This document shows positions 1 to 9,202 of a stretch of 64,000 nucleotides of DNA, in pieces. The DNA lies in assembly GCA_019217005.1 (NCBI GenBank), contig JAHBNG010000007.1, forward strand, positions 159,150-223,149, read 5' to 3'. The stretch is from Chloroflexi bacterium TSY (GTDB lineage Bacteria; Chloroflexota; Anaerolineae; Caldilineales; Caldilineaceae). The notes under the pieces were generated by a model. It was not told where the DNA came from, made no database searches, and saw only the letters and a list, made by a program, of their open reading frames with translations. Within the stretch, counting starts at the first letter, position 1. The number at the start of each line of letters is the position of its first letter. Position numbers and translations under genes: made by a program.

Positions 1-804
1 GACAGTATAGGCTGCCATTTGGGGTCCCCAATCAGTGATACCAAACTGTGACGTAAATTCTGTCAGCCCGACAGAGACAACCTGCATACTTGAGCTGTTG
101 ATGGTTAAGAGGGGCCAGATGAAATCGTTATAAGTGCCAACCAAATGCATGATGGCAACGGTCACAATGATGGGCCAGGAGAGCGGGACGGCAACTTGTG
201 CGTAGAGCTGAATTTCATTCGCCCCATCAATCTTGCCGGATTCGAATAATTCCTGAGGAAGCGTTGCAAAAAATGTACGGCAAAGCAAAATACCAAATAC
301 TTGACCGCCGGCAGTCCAAGGCAGAATCAATGCCCAGGGCGTGTTGATGATGCCGAGTTGCTTCACCAGGACAAATTGTGGAATCAGAGTCAGAATTCCC
401 GGAATCATCAACAGAGCAAGCACAGCCAGATAGATCGGTTCTTTAAAGGGAAATCGGTGGCGTGCAAAGACATAGCCGCTTAAGGAAGCCAAAAAGGTGA
501 CCATGATCACCGAAGCGATGGAATAAATCAGCGAGTTGATAATATAGCCAATCATGGCGTCGAAACCAACCGGATAGTTCTGCCACCGAGTCGGGTTTGG
601 CAGCGCCCAGAAACGCCCATAGATTTGCCCGTTGTCCTTCAATGACATGAAGATCATCAACCCAATCGGGATCAGCGTGAGGATTAAGAAGATGATCAGG
701 GCACCTACAATTAGAATCTGAGCAAAACTCACGCGCCCCAAGGAGATCGTGGAGCGCTCGGTCGTACGCTCTGGCACTGTCACATTCGTATCTATTGCGC
801 TCAT
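1..804 (-). CDS. Sugar ABC transporter permease, MalG-like (partial, 3' end outside window)
   Basis: First 268 residues of an inner-membrane permease of the binding-protein-dependent sugar ABC family. Reading opens at an ATG at 804 and stays open to the left edge, so only the last few tens of residues are missing (MalG-type proteins are about 280 residues). A hydrophobic segment lies at about residues 25-50, with several more following. The cytoplasmic loop that docks on the ATPase is visible as ELFESGKIDGA at about residues 183-194. It is the last visible gene of a minus-strand set with the solute-binding protein (3622-5343) and the other permease (1195-3204). No ATPase gene is visible; such systems often share an MsmK-like ATPase encoded elsewhere. 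The substrate is probably a sugar or oligosaccharide, which is family-level inference. Confidence 0.9.
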   Translation of the reverse strand, partial: MSAIDTNVTVPERTTERSTISLGRVSFAQILIVGALIIFLILTLIPIGLMIFMSLKDNGQIYGRFWALPNPTRWQNYPVGFDAMIGYIINSLIYSIASVIMVTFLASLSGYVFARHRFPFKEPIYLAVLALLMIPGILTLIPQFVLVKQLGIINTPWALILPWTAGGQVFGILLCRTFFATLPQELFESGKIDGANEIQLYAQVAVPLSWPIIVTVAIMHLVGTYNDFIWPLLTINSSSMQVVSVGLTEFTSQFGITDWGPQMAAYTV

Positions 805-1194
805 GCATCTCCTTACGCCTCGTAGGTATATTCTGGGGTATGTCACTAAACGAAGCAAGTATAGCCACCAACAACAAATCCACTGACCGGAAATTCAGAA
901 CTGGACGATTCCCCCAAAATAATGATCCACAAACGACAGAATGAACAGACACTATGTTTGCACTGTTCTTCATCGAAGCTGAAATAGCACGCAGATGAGA
1001 CAGATTAGGCGGGTTTTCGCGGATTGAATCAGACAAAATCCGCGAAATTCATCCAAATCCGTGTTCTATTTGAAATCTACAAAGATAGTGAACAGGATTA
1101 GAGGAGTGAAAATCTAGTCAATCCTGTCTATCTGTGGATCATTTAAGAAGCGGATTGGCCTAAACTCAGTCTGAAGCCGAACTTCATCCTATCT
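805..1194. other. Intergenic spacer within the sugar ABC operon
   Basis: No gene is supported in these 390 bases; open frames here are antisense or lack coding character. A stretch around 1017-1070 (forms of 'AATCCGCGAAATTC' and 'AATCCGTGTTC') resembles 20078-20112 ('AATCCGTGAAATCTGTG'), suggesting a low-copy dispersed intergenic repeat. Confidence 0.5.
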
Positions 1195-3204
1195 CTACGC
1201 CTCGTACTCTGTCTGCGAACGGATATAGCGCAAATTAATCATGGTGCCAACCAGAATGATTAGAAACAAAAATGTGCCCATGGCGGAGGCCAAGCCAAAA
1301 TTGGTAAACCGGGTTGCGTTGTAATAGAGCTCCAACGCTGGCGTATAGGTTGAACTGCCTGGCCCGCCAGCCGTCGTCAGGAAAATAAGCTGAAATTCTT
1401 GCATACTGCCAATAAAGGCCAGGATCAAGAGTAATTTCGTTTGGCTCATCAACAGTGGCAAGTCGATCCGAATGATGCGTCTCCACCAGTTTGCGCCATC
1501 TACCTTCGCAGCGTCAAAGAGTTCTTTGGGGATGGAGATCAGCCCACCGTAGAAGATCAGCAAGGCAAAGGGATTGATCCAAGGAAAGCCAATCGCCACG
1601 ATGGATCCCATCGCCGTATTGCGATCCCCCAGCCAGACACGCGTCAATTGTTCCAATCCCAATGCCTCAAGCGATTTATTCAATAACCCAATGTTGGGAT
1701 CATATATATTCACCCACAACAAAATACCGACCACGCTGGGCAGAACTAGCGGCACAATGAACAGAGTCCTCAAAACATATTGCAGCGCGCTGTGCCACAC
1801 ATTGAAGATCAGTTCGGCAACAATGAGCGGAAAGAGCAGTTTAATGCAAGCAGCCAGAACCAGAATGAGAGCGTTTTGCATACCGCCCCAGAAATATGGG
1901 CTATCAAACATCTCACGAAATTGCCCAAGGCCCACCCAGGTTGTCTCGATCCCTGGCTTCCATTCGGTGAAGGAATGATAGAGTCCCGAGGCCGCTGGAT
2001 AATAGTTAAAGACAAACAAAAAGATAAAAGTTGGCAACAGCAAGATATAAGAAATCCGGCTGCGCCACATTTGAACGCCCACATCTCGTACGGGAGTTGA
2101 AACCGAGATCCAAGCGGCCTGGCCACCATCGGTGCGCCGAATCCATAGCGCAAGTATCGCGATGACCAGGCCACCGATCGACAGGATGCCGATGAAGAGA
2201 TTGCGCCGTGATGCCTGCAATGCCTGAGAAACCGCCGTCGCCTCGCTGGTTGAGGTGGACAGAACCACCCCTTCAGTCGTTCCAACAAGCCAAGCCTCAC
2301 CATCCAGCGCGATGGCCACCGACGACGGTATACCGTCCAGACTGTACTGTTGCAGGACGTTGCCATCCGCACCATTCAGCAAATACAAATCCCCATTCTT
2401 CGTGCCGACAAGCACGCGTCCGCCATCACCGGCGATGGAGACATTGAGACAGTTGGACCGATTGCGTGCCGTACAGCGTGGAGGGGTGGGCAAGTCAATT
2501 TGCCAGAGGATCTCGCTTGTCGCACCATTGATCAACGTCACTTTACCATCGAGGGTGCCAGCTATCACTTTTGCACCATTCCGATTGACGTCGATGCTGA
2601 CCAAGTCCTGGTCGAGTTGAGCAGACCATAGCTGCTGCCCATCAGGACTGTATAGGTTAACCTGTGCACCTCGTGTACCCACGAGCGGCCGGATAGTTTC
2701 GCTTCCATAGATGGCAACTGTATCCGAGATATCTCGCAAGGTTGCAGTCCAGATTGGCTCTCCATTTTCACGATCCAGAAAATAAGCCGTTCGGCCTTCA
2801 TCAACGGCGAAAATACGCGATCCATCACGCGAAATCGCAACATCTAAGAATATACGTGAGGAACGATAGGACCATACTTCCTGACCTTCACCATCTAACA
2901 GATAAAGATGCCGGTCTTCGCTGGCAACCGCTGTCCATTGACCGTCTTCCGAGGTATCGATCCCCCAGACCGTGCTCTCTGGAAAAAATTCCCACAGCAA
3001 GTTGCCTTGCGCATGATACGCTCGAACACCATCCGTGCGGGTGCCAACCACCTGAATGCTGCCATCGCCGGAGAGTGCGGTGCTGTAAATGACACTACCA
3101 ACGGCTTCCTCCCACTGCCCATCTTGCGCCCGGACAGTGAATGCCGACGCCGTAAACAAGAGCAGAACAAGACAACACAACAGGATCTTGCAAGCCCTGG
3201 TCAC
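1195..3204 (-). CDS. Beta-propeller / ABC permease fusion (MalF-like)
   Basis: About 669 residues. Residues ~4-24 form a signal-like hydrophobic segment. Residues ~30-330 are a run of PQQ/WD40-type blades with repeating 'DG..LW', 'AVASED' and 'LYLLNG' patterns. A membrane segment follows at ~335-357, and residues ~380-669 are a MalF-type permease with the loop ELFDAAKVDGANWW. The blades should therefore lie outside the membrane and be tethered to the channel. I chose the GTG at 3204 because GGAGA lies six bases upstream and the signal segment follows at once. The frame stays open to an ATG at 3543, but those extra 113 residues have no recognisable domain and a poor ribosome site. It sits between the binding protein and the MalG-like gene. 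MalF of E. coli also has a large periplasmic loop, but not a propeller. A sensory or sugar-capturing role is inference. Confidence 0.85.
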   Translation of the reverse strand: MTRACKILLCCLVLLLFTASAFTVRAQDGQWEEAVGSVIYSTALSGDGSIQVVGTRTDGVRAYHAQGNLLWEFFPESTVWGIDTSEDGQWTAVASEDRHLYLLDGEGQEVWSYRSSRIFLDVAISRDGSRIFAVDEGRTAYFLDRENGEPIWTATLRDISDTVAIYGSETIRPLVGTRGAQVNLYSPDGQQLWSAQLDQDLVSIDVNRNGAKVIAGTLDGKVTLINGATSEILWQIDLPTPPRCTARNRSNCLNVSIAGDGGRVLVGTKNGDLYLLNGADGNVLQQYSLDGIPSSVAIALDGEAWLVGTTEGVVLSTSTSEATAVSQALQASRRNLFIGILSIGGLVIAILALWIRRTDGGQAAWISVSTPVRDVGVQMWRSRISYILLLPTFIFLFVFNYYPAASGLYHSFTEWKPGIETTWVGLGQFREMFDSPYFWGGMQNALILVLAACIKLLFPLIVAELIFNVWHSALQYVLRTLFIVPLVLPSVVGILLWVNIYDPNIGLLNKSLEALGLEQLTRVWLGDRNTAMGSIVAIGFPWINPFALLIFYGGLISIPKELFDAAKVDGANWWRRIIRIDLPLLMSQTKLLLILAFIGSMQEFQLIFLTTAGGPGSSTYTPALELYYNATRFTNFGLASAMGTFLFLIILVGTMINLRYIRSQTEYEA

Positions 3205-3621
3205 GGATGTTCTCCAGAAAAGCCACCTTCCCGCAGATTGGGAAAGATAGCAGCCTGTCTGATCAAATTCAACGGGGCAAAGTTGGAACAAGACTTTTGT
3301 TGGTGCGACAAATCGATGGGGTAGATCTTCCCAGAAGAGGTCAATTGTGGCTTGGAATTCGAAATCGTTCTTGCCCCCTTTCGGGAAGATCAGCTCGGGC
3401 CAACTATTATCTAGCGGGGAGATATCCCAGCATTTTTTTGGGCCAACAGGCTCTTCTGGGTGAGTATACACGCAACGCAAGGCAATTCTTCTTTTGACCC
3501 CTTCGATGTATCCAATGACTTGGATTCTCGAGTGGTCGTACATAGGAAGTGCCAGAATAATTAATCATTCAATATTCAACAATTAATAATTAATTATTCC
3601 GAGACAACCGATAAAACTCGG

Positions 3622-5343
3622 CTACTGGTTAACAGGCTTACGACTTGGATCTTCAAGATCCTCTGGTGTAATGTTCATATGTTCCAGAATGCCGTCAAAG
3701 TTGTCGAGGAGCGATTGTTGATACTGGTCGAGAAATTCATCCAGAGTAATCTCATCAAGGAAGAACTGGTGTGCGAGATCAACCCATTCGCGCACTGTCG
3801 GCTGGTAATCAGAGACGCCGCGCGCACGATAGGTACCGGCGGTGTCCTTCTCGGTATTGCCGATCAGTCGGATACCATCGAACCGAGCAGCCAGATCGGC
3901 CGGAAGCTCTACATCGCTGAGTGCCAGAGGTCCGTTAACGCCACCTTGGAGGTTATTTGGATCGAGCTTATTGTCGAGATAGAGACCGGCTCCTTCAGGA
4001 CTGGTCACGAACATCAGAAAATCAACTTCCAGATCGTTCTGGGCCACGTCCTTCTTGGGAATACTCCAGAAACCAATATTCACTTCGATGGTGCGTGCCA
4101 AGGCATCGACCTCACCTCCCTCCATGGTGGGGTTGTTGAAGGTCCCCAGTTCAAAGACGTTTGCGGCAGCTTGTAGTGTTTCTTCCTCATCACCGGCTTT
4201 CTCATAGGTGCCTTCGGCAAGACTGCGAATGTCCTTCTCGAACTGGCTTAACAACCAAGCCCCGTCGAGCTTGATGGCGGCTTCACCGGTCAGGAAAAGC
4301 GGGTACGCATCGGTGGTGCCGATCCAACCTGGAGGCGTACAGCGGTCCCCGAATTCCTTGAAGTTGGCATACATCTGACGCCAAGCATCACCATTAACCG
4401 TCTGGATGCCATCACGTAGAGCGATCAGCTTGCGCACTGGATTGAAGGTGATGCTGGTTCTATCATCGTTGCCGGGGTTAGATGGGTCGTACTCCCAATT
4501 GTCGTCAACGCCTTCGCGGAAACAATAATCGCCTGGCTGGCAGCGTACGAGTTCGGCTTCATTGCGTGTGAATTGATCAGCATACATCCGCGCAATCCAA
4601 CCGACGCGCATTTCCCAGAAGGATCGGAAGTCACCCTCAATCGCCACGGGAATGATGCCGGCCTCGGTAAGAGTATCACACCAGCCCAGAAATTGTTCCC
4701 ATGTGGGTTGGTTTCTCGGCGTGGCTGCAACCTCCTCCGCTTCCTCCAGAATGCCAGCGGCCTCGAACAAATCTCGGTTATAGAACCAGAGCACCTGTAC
4801 GGTCTCAATGTTGAGAAGATACAACTCGCCGGTCAGCGGGTCGCGCATGTTCGATAGGCCCACCGAATCAAAGTCCTCACGCCAGGGGCGGTTGCTGTAG
4901 GGATTCGTGCGGTCGAGGTAGGCGCTCATATCGAGGAACGCCTTGTCGTTGACGAGATCCGCCACCACATTGCCGTTCACAAGTGAGAGTTCGGGGCCGC
5001 CCGCCGCAAATTGGGTGCGAATGAATTCCTGATACCCTTCAGTCGGTTTCAGTTCAACGCGGCAGCTTACGTTTGGGTGCATTGCCATGTATGCTTCGCA
5101 CATCGCCTCCCAGGTCTGCGTGTCTTTGCTCTGAAAACTGACGACGATGTCGCCAGAGAGTTCGGTTTCCGCCTCGGGTTCAGCGGCAACCTCGACTTCA
5201 ACTTCCTCAGCATCAGCACTCTCACTGCTCTCTGCACCTACCGTGTTTTCTGCCGCCGGCATCTGTGAGGTTGCGCAGCCAATAAGCGCTAATACAAGAA
5301 GCATCACGATCGAAGTGTTCAAAATTCGTTTTTGATATTTCAT
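3622..5343 (-). CDS. Extracellular solute-binding lipoprotein (sugar ABC transporter, family 1)
   Basis: 573 residues. It begins with a lipoprotein signal: charged MKYQKR, a hydrophobic core, and lipobox LIGC with the acylated cysteine at residue 23. An acidic Glu/Ala-rich linker follows (residues ~30-60), typical of surface lipoproteins in Gram-positive-like and Chloroflexota cells. The rest matches the fold of sugar-binding proteins of ABC importers, with aromatic-rich segments such as 'VQVLWFYNRDLFEAAG' and 'AYPLFLTGEAAIKLDGAWL'. It is longer than the usual 400-450 residues. As the first gene of the operon it is followed by the two permeases and should deliver the ligand to the propeller-permease. 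A palindromic operator pair lies about 100 bp upstream. Confidence 0.93.
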   Translation of the reverse strand: MKYQKRILNTSIVMLLVLALIGCATSQMPAAENTVGAESSESADAEEVEVEVAAEPEAETELSGDIVVSFQSKDTQTWEAMCEAYMAMHPNVSCRVELKPTEGYQEFIRTQFAAGGPELSLVNGNVVADLVNDKAFLDMSAYLDRTNPYSNRPWREDFDSVGLSNMRDPLTGELYLLNIETVQVLWFYNRDLFEAAGILEEAEEVAATPRNQPTWEQFLGWCDTLTEAGIIPVAIEGDFRSFWEMRVGWIARMYADQFTRNEAELVRCQPGDYCFREGVDDNWEYDPSNPGNDDRTSITFNPVRKLIALRDGIQTVNGDAWRQMYANFKEFGDRCTPPGWIGTTDAYPLFLTGEAAIKLDGAWLLSQFEKDIRSLAEGTYEKAGDEEETLQAAANVFELGTFNNPTMEGGEVDALARTIEVNIGFWSIPKKDVAQNDLEVDFLMFVTSPEGAGLYLDNKLDPNNLQGGVNGPLALSDVELPADLAARFDGIRLIGNTEKDTAGTYRARGVSDYQPTVREWVDLAHQFFLDEITLDEFLDQYQQSLLDNFDGILEHMNITPEDLEDPSRKPVNQ

Positions 5344-5444
5344 ACCTTGCTTGTCTCCTCCGAAGATCAGTGATTTGAGTGGTATCTCAATTTGTGCGTA
5401 AATTTGGTTTACCTCTGAGAAACCGATTCGCTTTTACACAATTT

Positions 5445-5506
5445 GTGGTATACCACCATGATTTGGGATGGGAAATTACAGCGGGTTGAATCCATACAGT
5501 ATACCA
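5445..5506. promoter_or_regulatory. Paired palindromic operator sites, GntR-type
   Basis: GTGGTATACCAC at 5445-5456 is a perfect 12-bp palindrome. A second site, CAGTATACCA, lies at 5497-5506, its centre 51 bp (about five helical turns) away. A weaker form (TGGTATCTCA) is at 5380-5389. TGGTATACCA-like palindromes are typical of GntR-family (FadR-type) regulators. The sites lie just upstream of the solute-binding protein gene, so substrate-controlled repression of the ABC operon is likely. No GntR gene is in this window. Confidence 0.5.
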
Positions 5507-5617
5507 AAATAATCGCAATGCGTAAATAAAAAATTTCGCATCCGATTCAGTGGAAGGATGGGTATTATCCATCGAGTAATGTATAATAGTCCATTATGTC
5601 AAATCAATTCTCAGTCT

Positions 5618-5833
5618 CAGTAGATCCAAATTTCAGGTTTAGAGAGAGAATTTGGGCTAATTAGTTGACATAAATACGTATTTGCCAGTCAATACCTAGC
5701 ATTTACGTAAAATTTAAGCGATTTCTAGATATGAAATTGGCTGTTTTTGGCAACTGAGATCTGAAAAAATGGCCCCAAAATCCCTTACTCTCCCGACTGA
5801 AAATAGTCAAAAACGCCAAATTTGGATCTACTG
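5618..5833. mobile_element. 215-bp MITE-like element, copy A (216 bp)
   Basis: Ends are the inverted repeat CAGTAGATCCAAATTT and its complement. It is flanked by AGTCT on both sides (5613-5617 and 5834-5838). It belongs to the diverged subfamily also seen at 56722-56936 and has one extra base inside. It lies immediately after the kinase stop codon (5837-5839); the right duplication overlaps that stop without changing it. Confidence 0.9.
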
Positions 5834-5836
5834 AGT

Positions 5837-7987
5837 CTATAATTGAGAAACTGAGAGTAGGCTGATATAGAGAAATTGAAAGACGAGTAAACCGAGGACA
5901 ATATAAAGAGCGATCCAGCCTGATTGAAAAAGAAACCCGCGCAGATGCGATTTAGCTCGTCGCGGACTGATTCGTAAGTGAACCAAAGCATGCCAAAAGC
6001 GAATCTGCGCGACAAATCGCCGCTCACTACACATCCAAACGAGCAGTCCACCTGTAATCAGCGTATACAGGCCGATGCCAACGAACGCCCAGAAAATTTG
6101 ACTCGCCAAAAGCGCAGCACCTCCCGTCATATCACCCGTCAGGATGCCAGGCAACTGATTGTTTATACCAACTAACAAACAATACCCAATACTGATCCAG
6201 CCCCAAGCACAGACGAGTATCCAACCGTATCTCTGACGGGCTCGAACTAGACGCTGACGCAAGAGCAGCCACTGCAAGACTCCGACGATTGTGCCAAACG
6301 TCATGGCAACCAATCCAATGTCGATGCCCATCCATAGTTCACCAAGATGTTCGGTGATATCAAATCGCATCAAGAAGTGTGCAACAGTGGCAGCACCTCC
6401 TCCCGCCAAGCAGAAAGTTGCGACCCACAATAGACCATCACGGGAATGAATGAATACTCGATGACGAACGCCAAGCCATTGAGCCATGCCAAAGACAGCT
6501 GCTGGTGCTGCACCATTAAGCAAAATTAACCAACGATCAATGCTGGTAATTGCCTCGGAATTGGTCATTACTGAGGTGGCCGCTTGTTCGAACGGATTTG
6601 TGAAATAGCTGAGAATAAACAATACCACGATTGCACCACCTCCCCCCAGTAGATTTGCAATGAGCCAAGAGAGCCCAAGGCTTCCTTGCTGTGCGAGAAT
6701 CACCCGCCAGGTACGGACAGTCTCGCTCATTTGTGTAGGGATTACTGACAGTTTGCCGCCCGCTGTGCTCGCCGTAGATGCAAGGGTCGACAGCGCTACC
6801 TTTGAGTTGTGCTGTAAGATTTGCCAAAGATCGTTAGCGTCTATTTCTGTGATCTTGGTGCGCATTGCGTGGACTCGTTTGGAACGAACAATTTTTTGTA
6901 CTTGAATGGAAACAGGCACCCGTACATGTGGGATCGTTTCCGGTTTACAGAAAGGACAGTCCCGTAAGTGTGCACTATAGATATGCTCACGATCCGATTC
7001 GCAAGCAATGAGTGCTTCTTCGGCTCCTTTTAGCCCTTTACGCCACTCCGTTGCGCTGGGACGTCTTTGTGCATGATGATGACCCCGCACAAAGCATTGT
7101 ATAAAGAGTTCTTGCAGATTGGGAGCCAGTAGAGCCACTGAAGGTGCGCTGGGTGGCGGGGTAACTTCCAGATTGGGTCGATGTGGAAAGAGACCCTTTC
7201 GGACACAATGAAGGTCAACTCGTTCGGTTGAGTGGGGAGTTGTCAAGACACCAGCAAAGGGATGAACGCCTTCCATTAATAAGTAGAATAGCATAACCGC
7301 CAGACCAAAATAATCCTGTTCTGGGCCCCGATCGACAGACTTGAAATCGACTCCCTGCATTTCTGGTGCCGTAAATTCGGCTTTGCCAACGGTGCTTCGA
7401 TAGAATTGGAGATTGGATTGAGAAACCAATGTGCTCTGATTCTGGCTTTTCAAATTTGTTCCATTGGGTGATGTCCCGTTGGATATTCTCACTTGAAAAG
7501 AATCAGTATCGACCAGCGTGACAAGTGCTTGTGAATTGACCAACACATTTCCTTCGTTCAAGTCGCCAACGATGTGTCCTTGCGCGTGAACAGCCTCAAT
7601 CGCCGAGGCAAGATTGTAGGCAACCCGGTGAAGAAAGTAGCGCCAAGGAACGATCTGCGGAAGGCGTGTGCGTCTGACAGGATTGTAGTAGTGAAAGACA
7701 GAGCGACAGTCGTGGACCTTGGGCATCACGAAACCGGAGAAACATCCATCCCGATAGATTAAATCTGTGGGCCAAGCGATGGCTCGATGTGTCCGCGGTT
7801 GGGATGGTGGACACATCAGCATGGTCGTGAGCTTTGCCTCGCGCTCGTCAGAAGGCTGATGGTATAACTTTGCAATCAAGTGTGGCTCACGCCGAATTGA
7901 CCAGATTTCGGCTTCACCCCCTGCATTGATCTGTTCACCCAGCTCGAGCTGTTCACCGCTCTTGGTTGTTAGCTGCATGAGAGTCAT
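5837..7987 (-). CDS. Ser/Thr protein kinase with zinc-binding motif and multi-pass membrane domain (TerY-P triad)
   Basis: The amino-terminal half is a kinase: glycine loop INAGGEAEIW (residues ~20-29), lysine in LIAKLYH, catalytic loop VGDLNEGNVLVN, and DTDSF in place of DFG, so the catalytic residues are present. An H-Y...C-P-F-C motif follows the kinase domain, as in YegI-like kinases. The last ~270 residues hold six or seven hydrophobic segments, so the kinase is membrane-anchored. The ATG at 7987 was preferred because GAGGG lies eight bases upstream; an ATG at 8005 has no ribosome site. The gene overlaps the end of the PP2C gene by 35 bases. With the PP2C and vWA genes it forms the TerY-P triad described for Ter-type stress-response systems. 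Its substrate is unknown. Confidence 0.88.
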   Translation of the reverse strand: MTLMQLTTKSGEQLELGEQINAGGEAEIWSIRREPHLIAKLYHQPSDEREAKLTTMLMCPPSQPRTHRAIAWPTDLIYRDGCFSGFVMPKVHDCRSVFHYYNPVRRTRLPQIVPWRYFLHRVAYNLASAIEAVHAQGHIVGDLNEGNVLVNSQALVTLVDTDSFQVRISNGTSPNGTNLKSQNQSTLVSQSNLQFYRSTVGKAEFTAPEMQGVDFKSVDRGPEQDYFGLAVMLFYLLMEGVHPFAGVLTTPHSTERVDLHCVRKGLFPHRPNLEVTPPPSAPSVALLAPNLQELFIQCFVRGHHHAQRRPSATEWRKGLKGAEEALIACESDREHIYSAHLRDCPFCKPETIPHVRVPVSIQVQKIVRSKRVHAMRTKITEIDANDLWQILQHNSKVALSTLASTASTAGGKLSVIPTQMSETVRTWRVILAQQGSLGLSWLIANLLGGGGAIVVLFILSYFTNPFEQAATSVMTNSEAITSIDRWLILLNGAAPAAVFGMAQWLGVRHRVFIHSRDGLLWVATFCLAGGGAATVAHFLMRFDITEHLGELWMGIDIGLVAMTFGTIVGVLQWLLLRQRLVRARQRYGWILVCAWGWISIGYCLLVGINNQLPGILTGDMTGGAALLASQIFWAFVGIGLYTLITGGLLVWMCSERRFVAQIRFWHALVHLRISPRRAKSHLRGFLFQSGWIALYIVLGLLVFQFLYISLLSVSQL

Positions 7988-9035
7988 CTTTCCCACCCTC
8001 AGCATCTAGCTGAGGCGGACGCTGAGCTAACTCAGTTCGGCTAAGAAGCACTAGCGTCTTGTCGTCGTGCGTTCGAGCGTTGATTCGGGGCGAATCCAAA
8101 AATGCGGTTAACTCTTGTGAGGCTGCCTCTGAGTCTTCTCTGGTCGACACAAAGGCAAATAAGGGGTTAAAGAAAGGCACAAAGGGACGATTCTGGGCAA
8201 TGTTCATGGCAAGTTCTAAAAGCCCATCGGAAAATAGCGCTGCACCTTGAATTGGGCTATCGAATACCTGAATGTCCAACCATTCTAATGCATCCGGTTG
8301 TGTCAAGAAAGCAGTCATATTTGCATATTCGCCCTTTTGGGGTGGACAAGGGCAGTGCAAATCATCTTGTTCATCTAGCAATACAACGGCACAATCTCCG
8401 ATGAGACCACACACAGTCAATTGAGTATCTAACACAACAAGTAGAAGAGTAGTGGCAAACTCATTGAGCGAGCAATCTTGCTGCTCTGCATAAGCAATGA
8501 GGGCTTCACGCGAGCGAACAAAGGCATTTGCAACGATCTGTTGCCAGTCACGGGTGATGGATTGAGTCTGTTGTTTCGGCGAACTCGTTTTTGAATATGC
8601 TGACGGATATGATAGGGAAAATTTATCAAGGTTTGAAACAACGCCTTCAGAAACCGATTGCGCATCCGAGAGCTTTCTCTCTAAACATTCCCGCGGCTGG
8701 GACTCGTTGAAGAATTCACGATGTGATAGTGTTTCTGCAGATTGAGAGCCCTGCTGTTCTATAATAAATTGAAGGGCTTTTTGAACCGCGAGGATGGCTC
8801 CTTCATCTGCGTGAGCCGCGGAGCCAGCACCATCAGCCAGCGCAACAACCATTTCTCCAGAGGACAAAATTACATAATCAAATGCATCTTGGCAGGGCAT
8901 TTGCGCTCGCCGATGGCTTGTGCCGGCCACAGACGCGGCCACAACGCGCCAGAGAGGTGTGAGCGACCTAAATTGCGTCATATAACGATAACATCCCTCC
9001 ACCGTCCTCTTCTTCAGCCTTGGTCTGATAGCCAC
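7953..9035 (-). CDS. PP2C-type protein phosphatase of the TerY-P triad
   Basis: 360 residues. PP2C metal-binding signatures are visible: CQDAF near residue 45, ALADGAGSAAHADEGA near residue 65, LFSDGLLEL, and HDDKTLVLL near the end. The opening 'LWRVVAASVAGTSHRRAQMPCQD' region (residues ~25-50) is typical of the triad phosphatases rather than of sporulation or Stp1 types. It should reverse phosphorylation by the kinase encoded next. The start is uncertain: a GTG at 9035 gives the full frame, while an ATG at 8981 preceded by GGAGG at long spacing would remove 18 residues. It overlaps the kinase and lies 167 bases after the vWA gene, the gap being filled by an 85-bp repeat. Confidence 0.88.
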   Translation of the reverse strand: MAIRPRLKKRTVEGCYRYMTQFRSLTPLWRVVAASVAGTSHRRAQMPCQDAFDYVILSSGEMVVALADGAGSAAHADEGAILAVQKALQFIIEQQGSQSAETLSHREFFNESQPRECLERKLSDAQSVSEGVVSNLDKFSLSYPSAYSKTSSPKQQTQSITRDWQQIVANAFVRSREALIAYAEQQDCSLNEFATTLLLVVLDTQLTVCGLIGDCAVVLLDEQDDLHCPCPPQKGEYANMTAFLTQPDALEWLDIQVFDSPIQGAALFSDGLLELAMNIAQNRPFVPFFNPLFAFVSTREDSEAASQELTAFLDSPRINARTHDDKTLVLLSRTELAQRPPQLDAEGGKDDSHAANNQER

Positions 9036-9108
9036 ATTACTTCAACTTCGAACCATCGTCCCTCGATAAAAACACGCTGATTGTCCGGGGTTTATGTGGC
9101 GTTACTGC

Positions 9109-9193
9109 TAGTGCTTATCCGAAACGTTCTTGACGATGCCTTCTTATTCGAAAAGTGGTTGGACTCACAACCACTTTTTGAATGGGTTCTTAG
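9109..9193. repeat. 85-bp dispersed repeat, copy 1
   Basis: Begins TAGTGCTTATCC, ends GGTTCTTAG, and contains the hairpin AAAGTGGTTG/CAACCACTTT. It is similar along its length to 12968-13053, and its first ~22 bases match 19973-19996 in reverse. The ends are loosely inverted (CTTATCCGAAA against CCTATCCGAAA). Each copy lies at a gene's 3' end, here just past the vWA stop codon. Confidence 0.7.
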
Positions 9194-9202
9194 ACTCCAC
9201 CT

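Noticed and set aside
443..1036. 197-codon minus-strand frame
   Set aside because: Overlaps the MalG-like permease in another frame and has no protein-like features.
3205..3543. Amino-terminal extension of the propeller-permease
   Set aside because: No ribosome site at 3543 and no recognisable domain; the signal segment and GGAGA support the start at 3204, though the longer form is not excluded.
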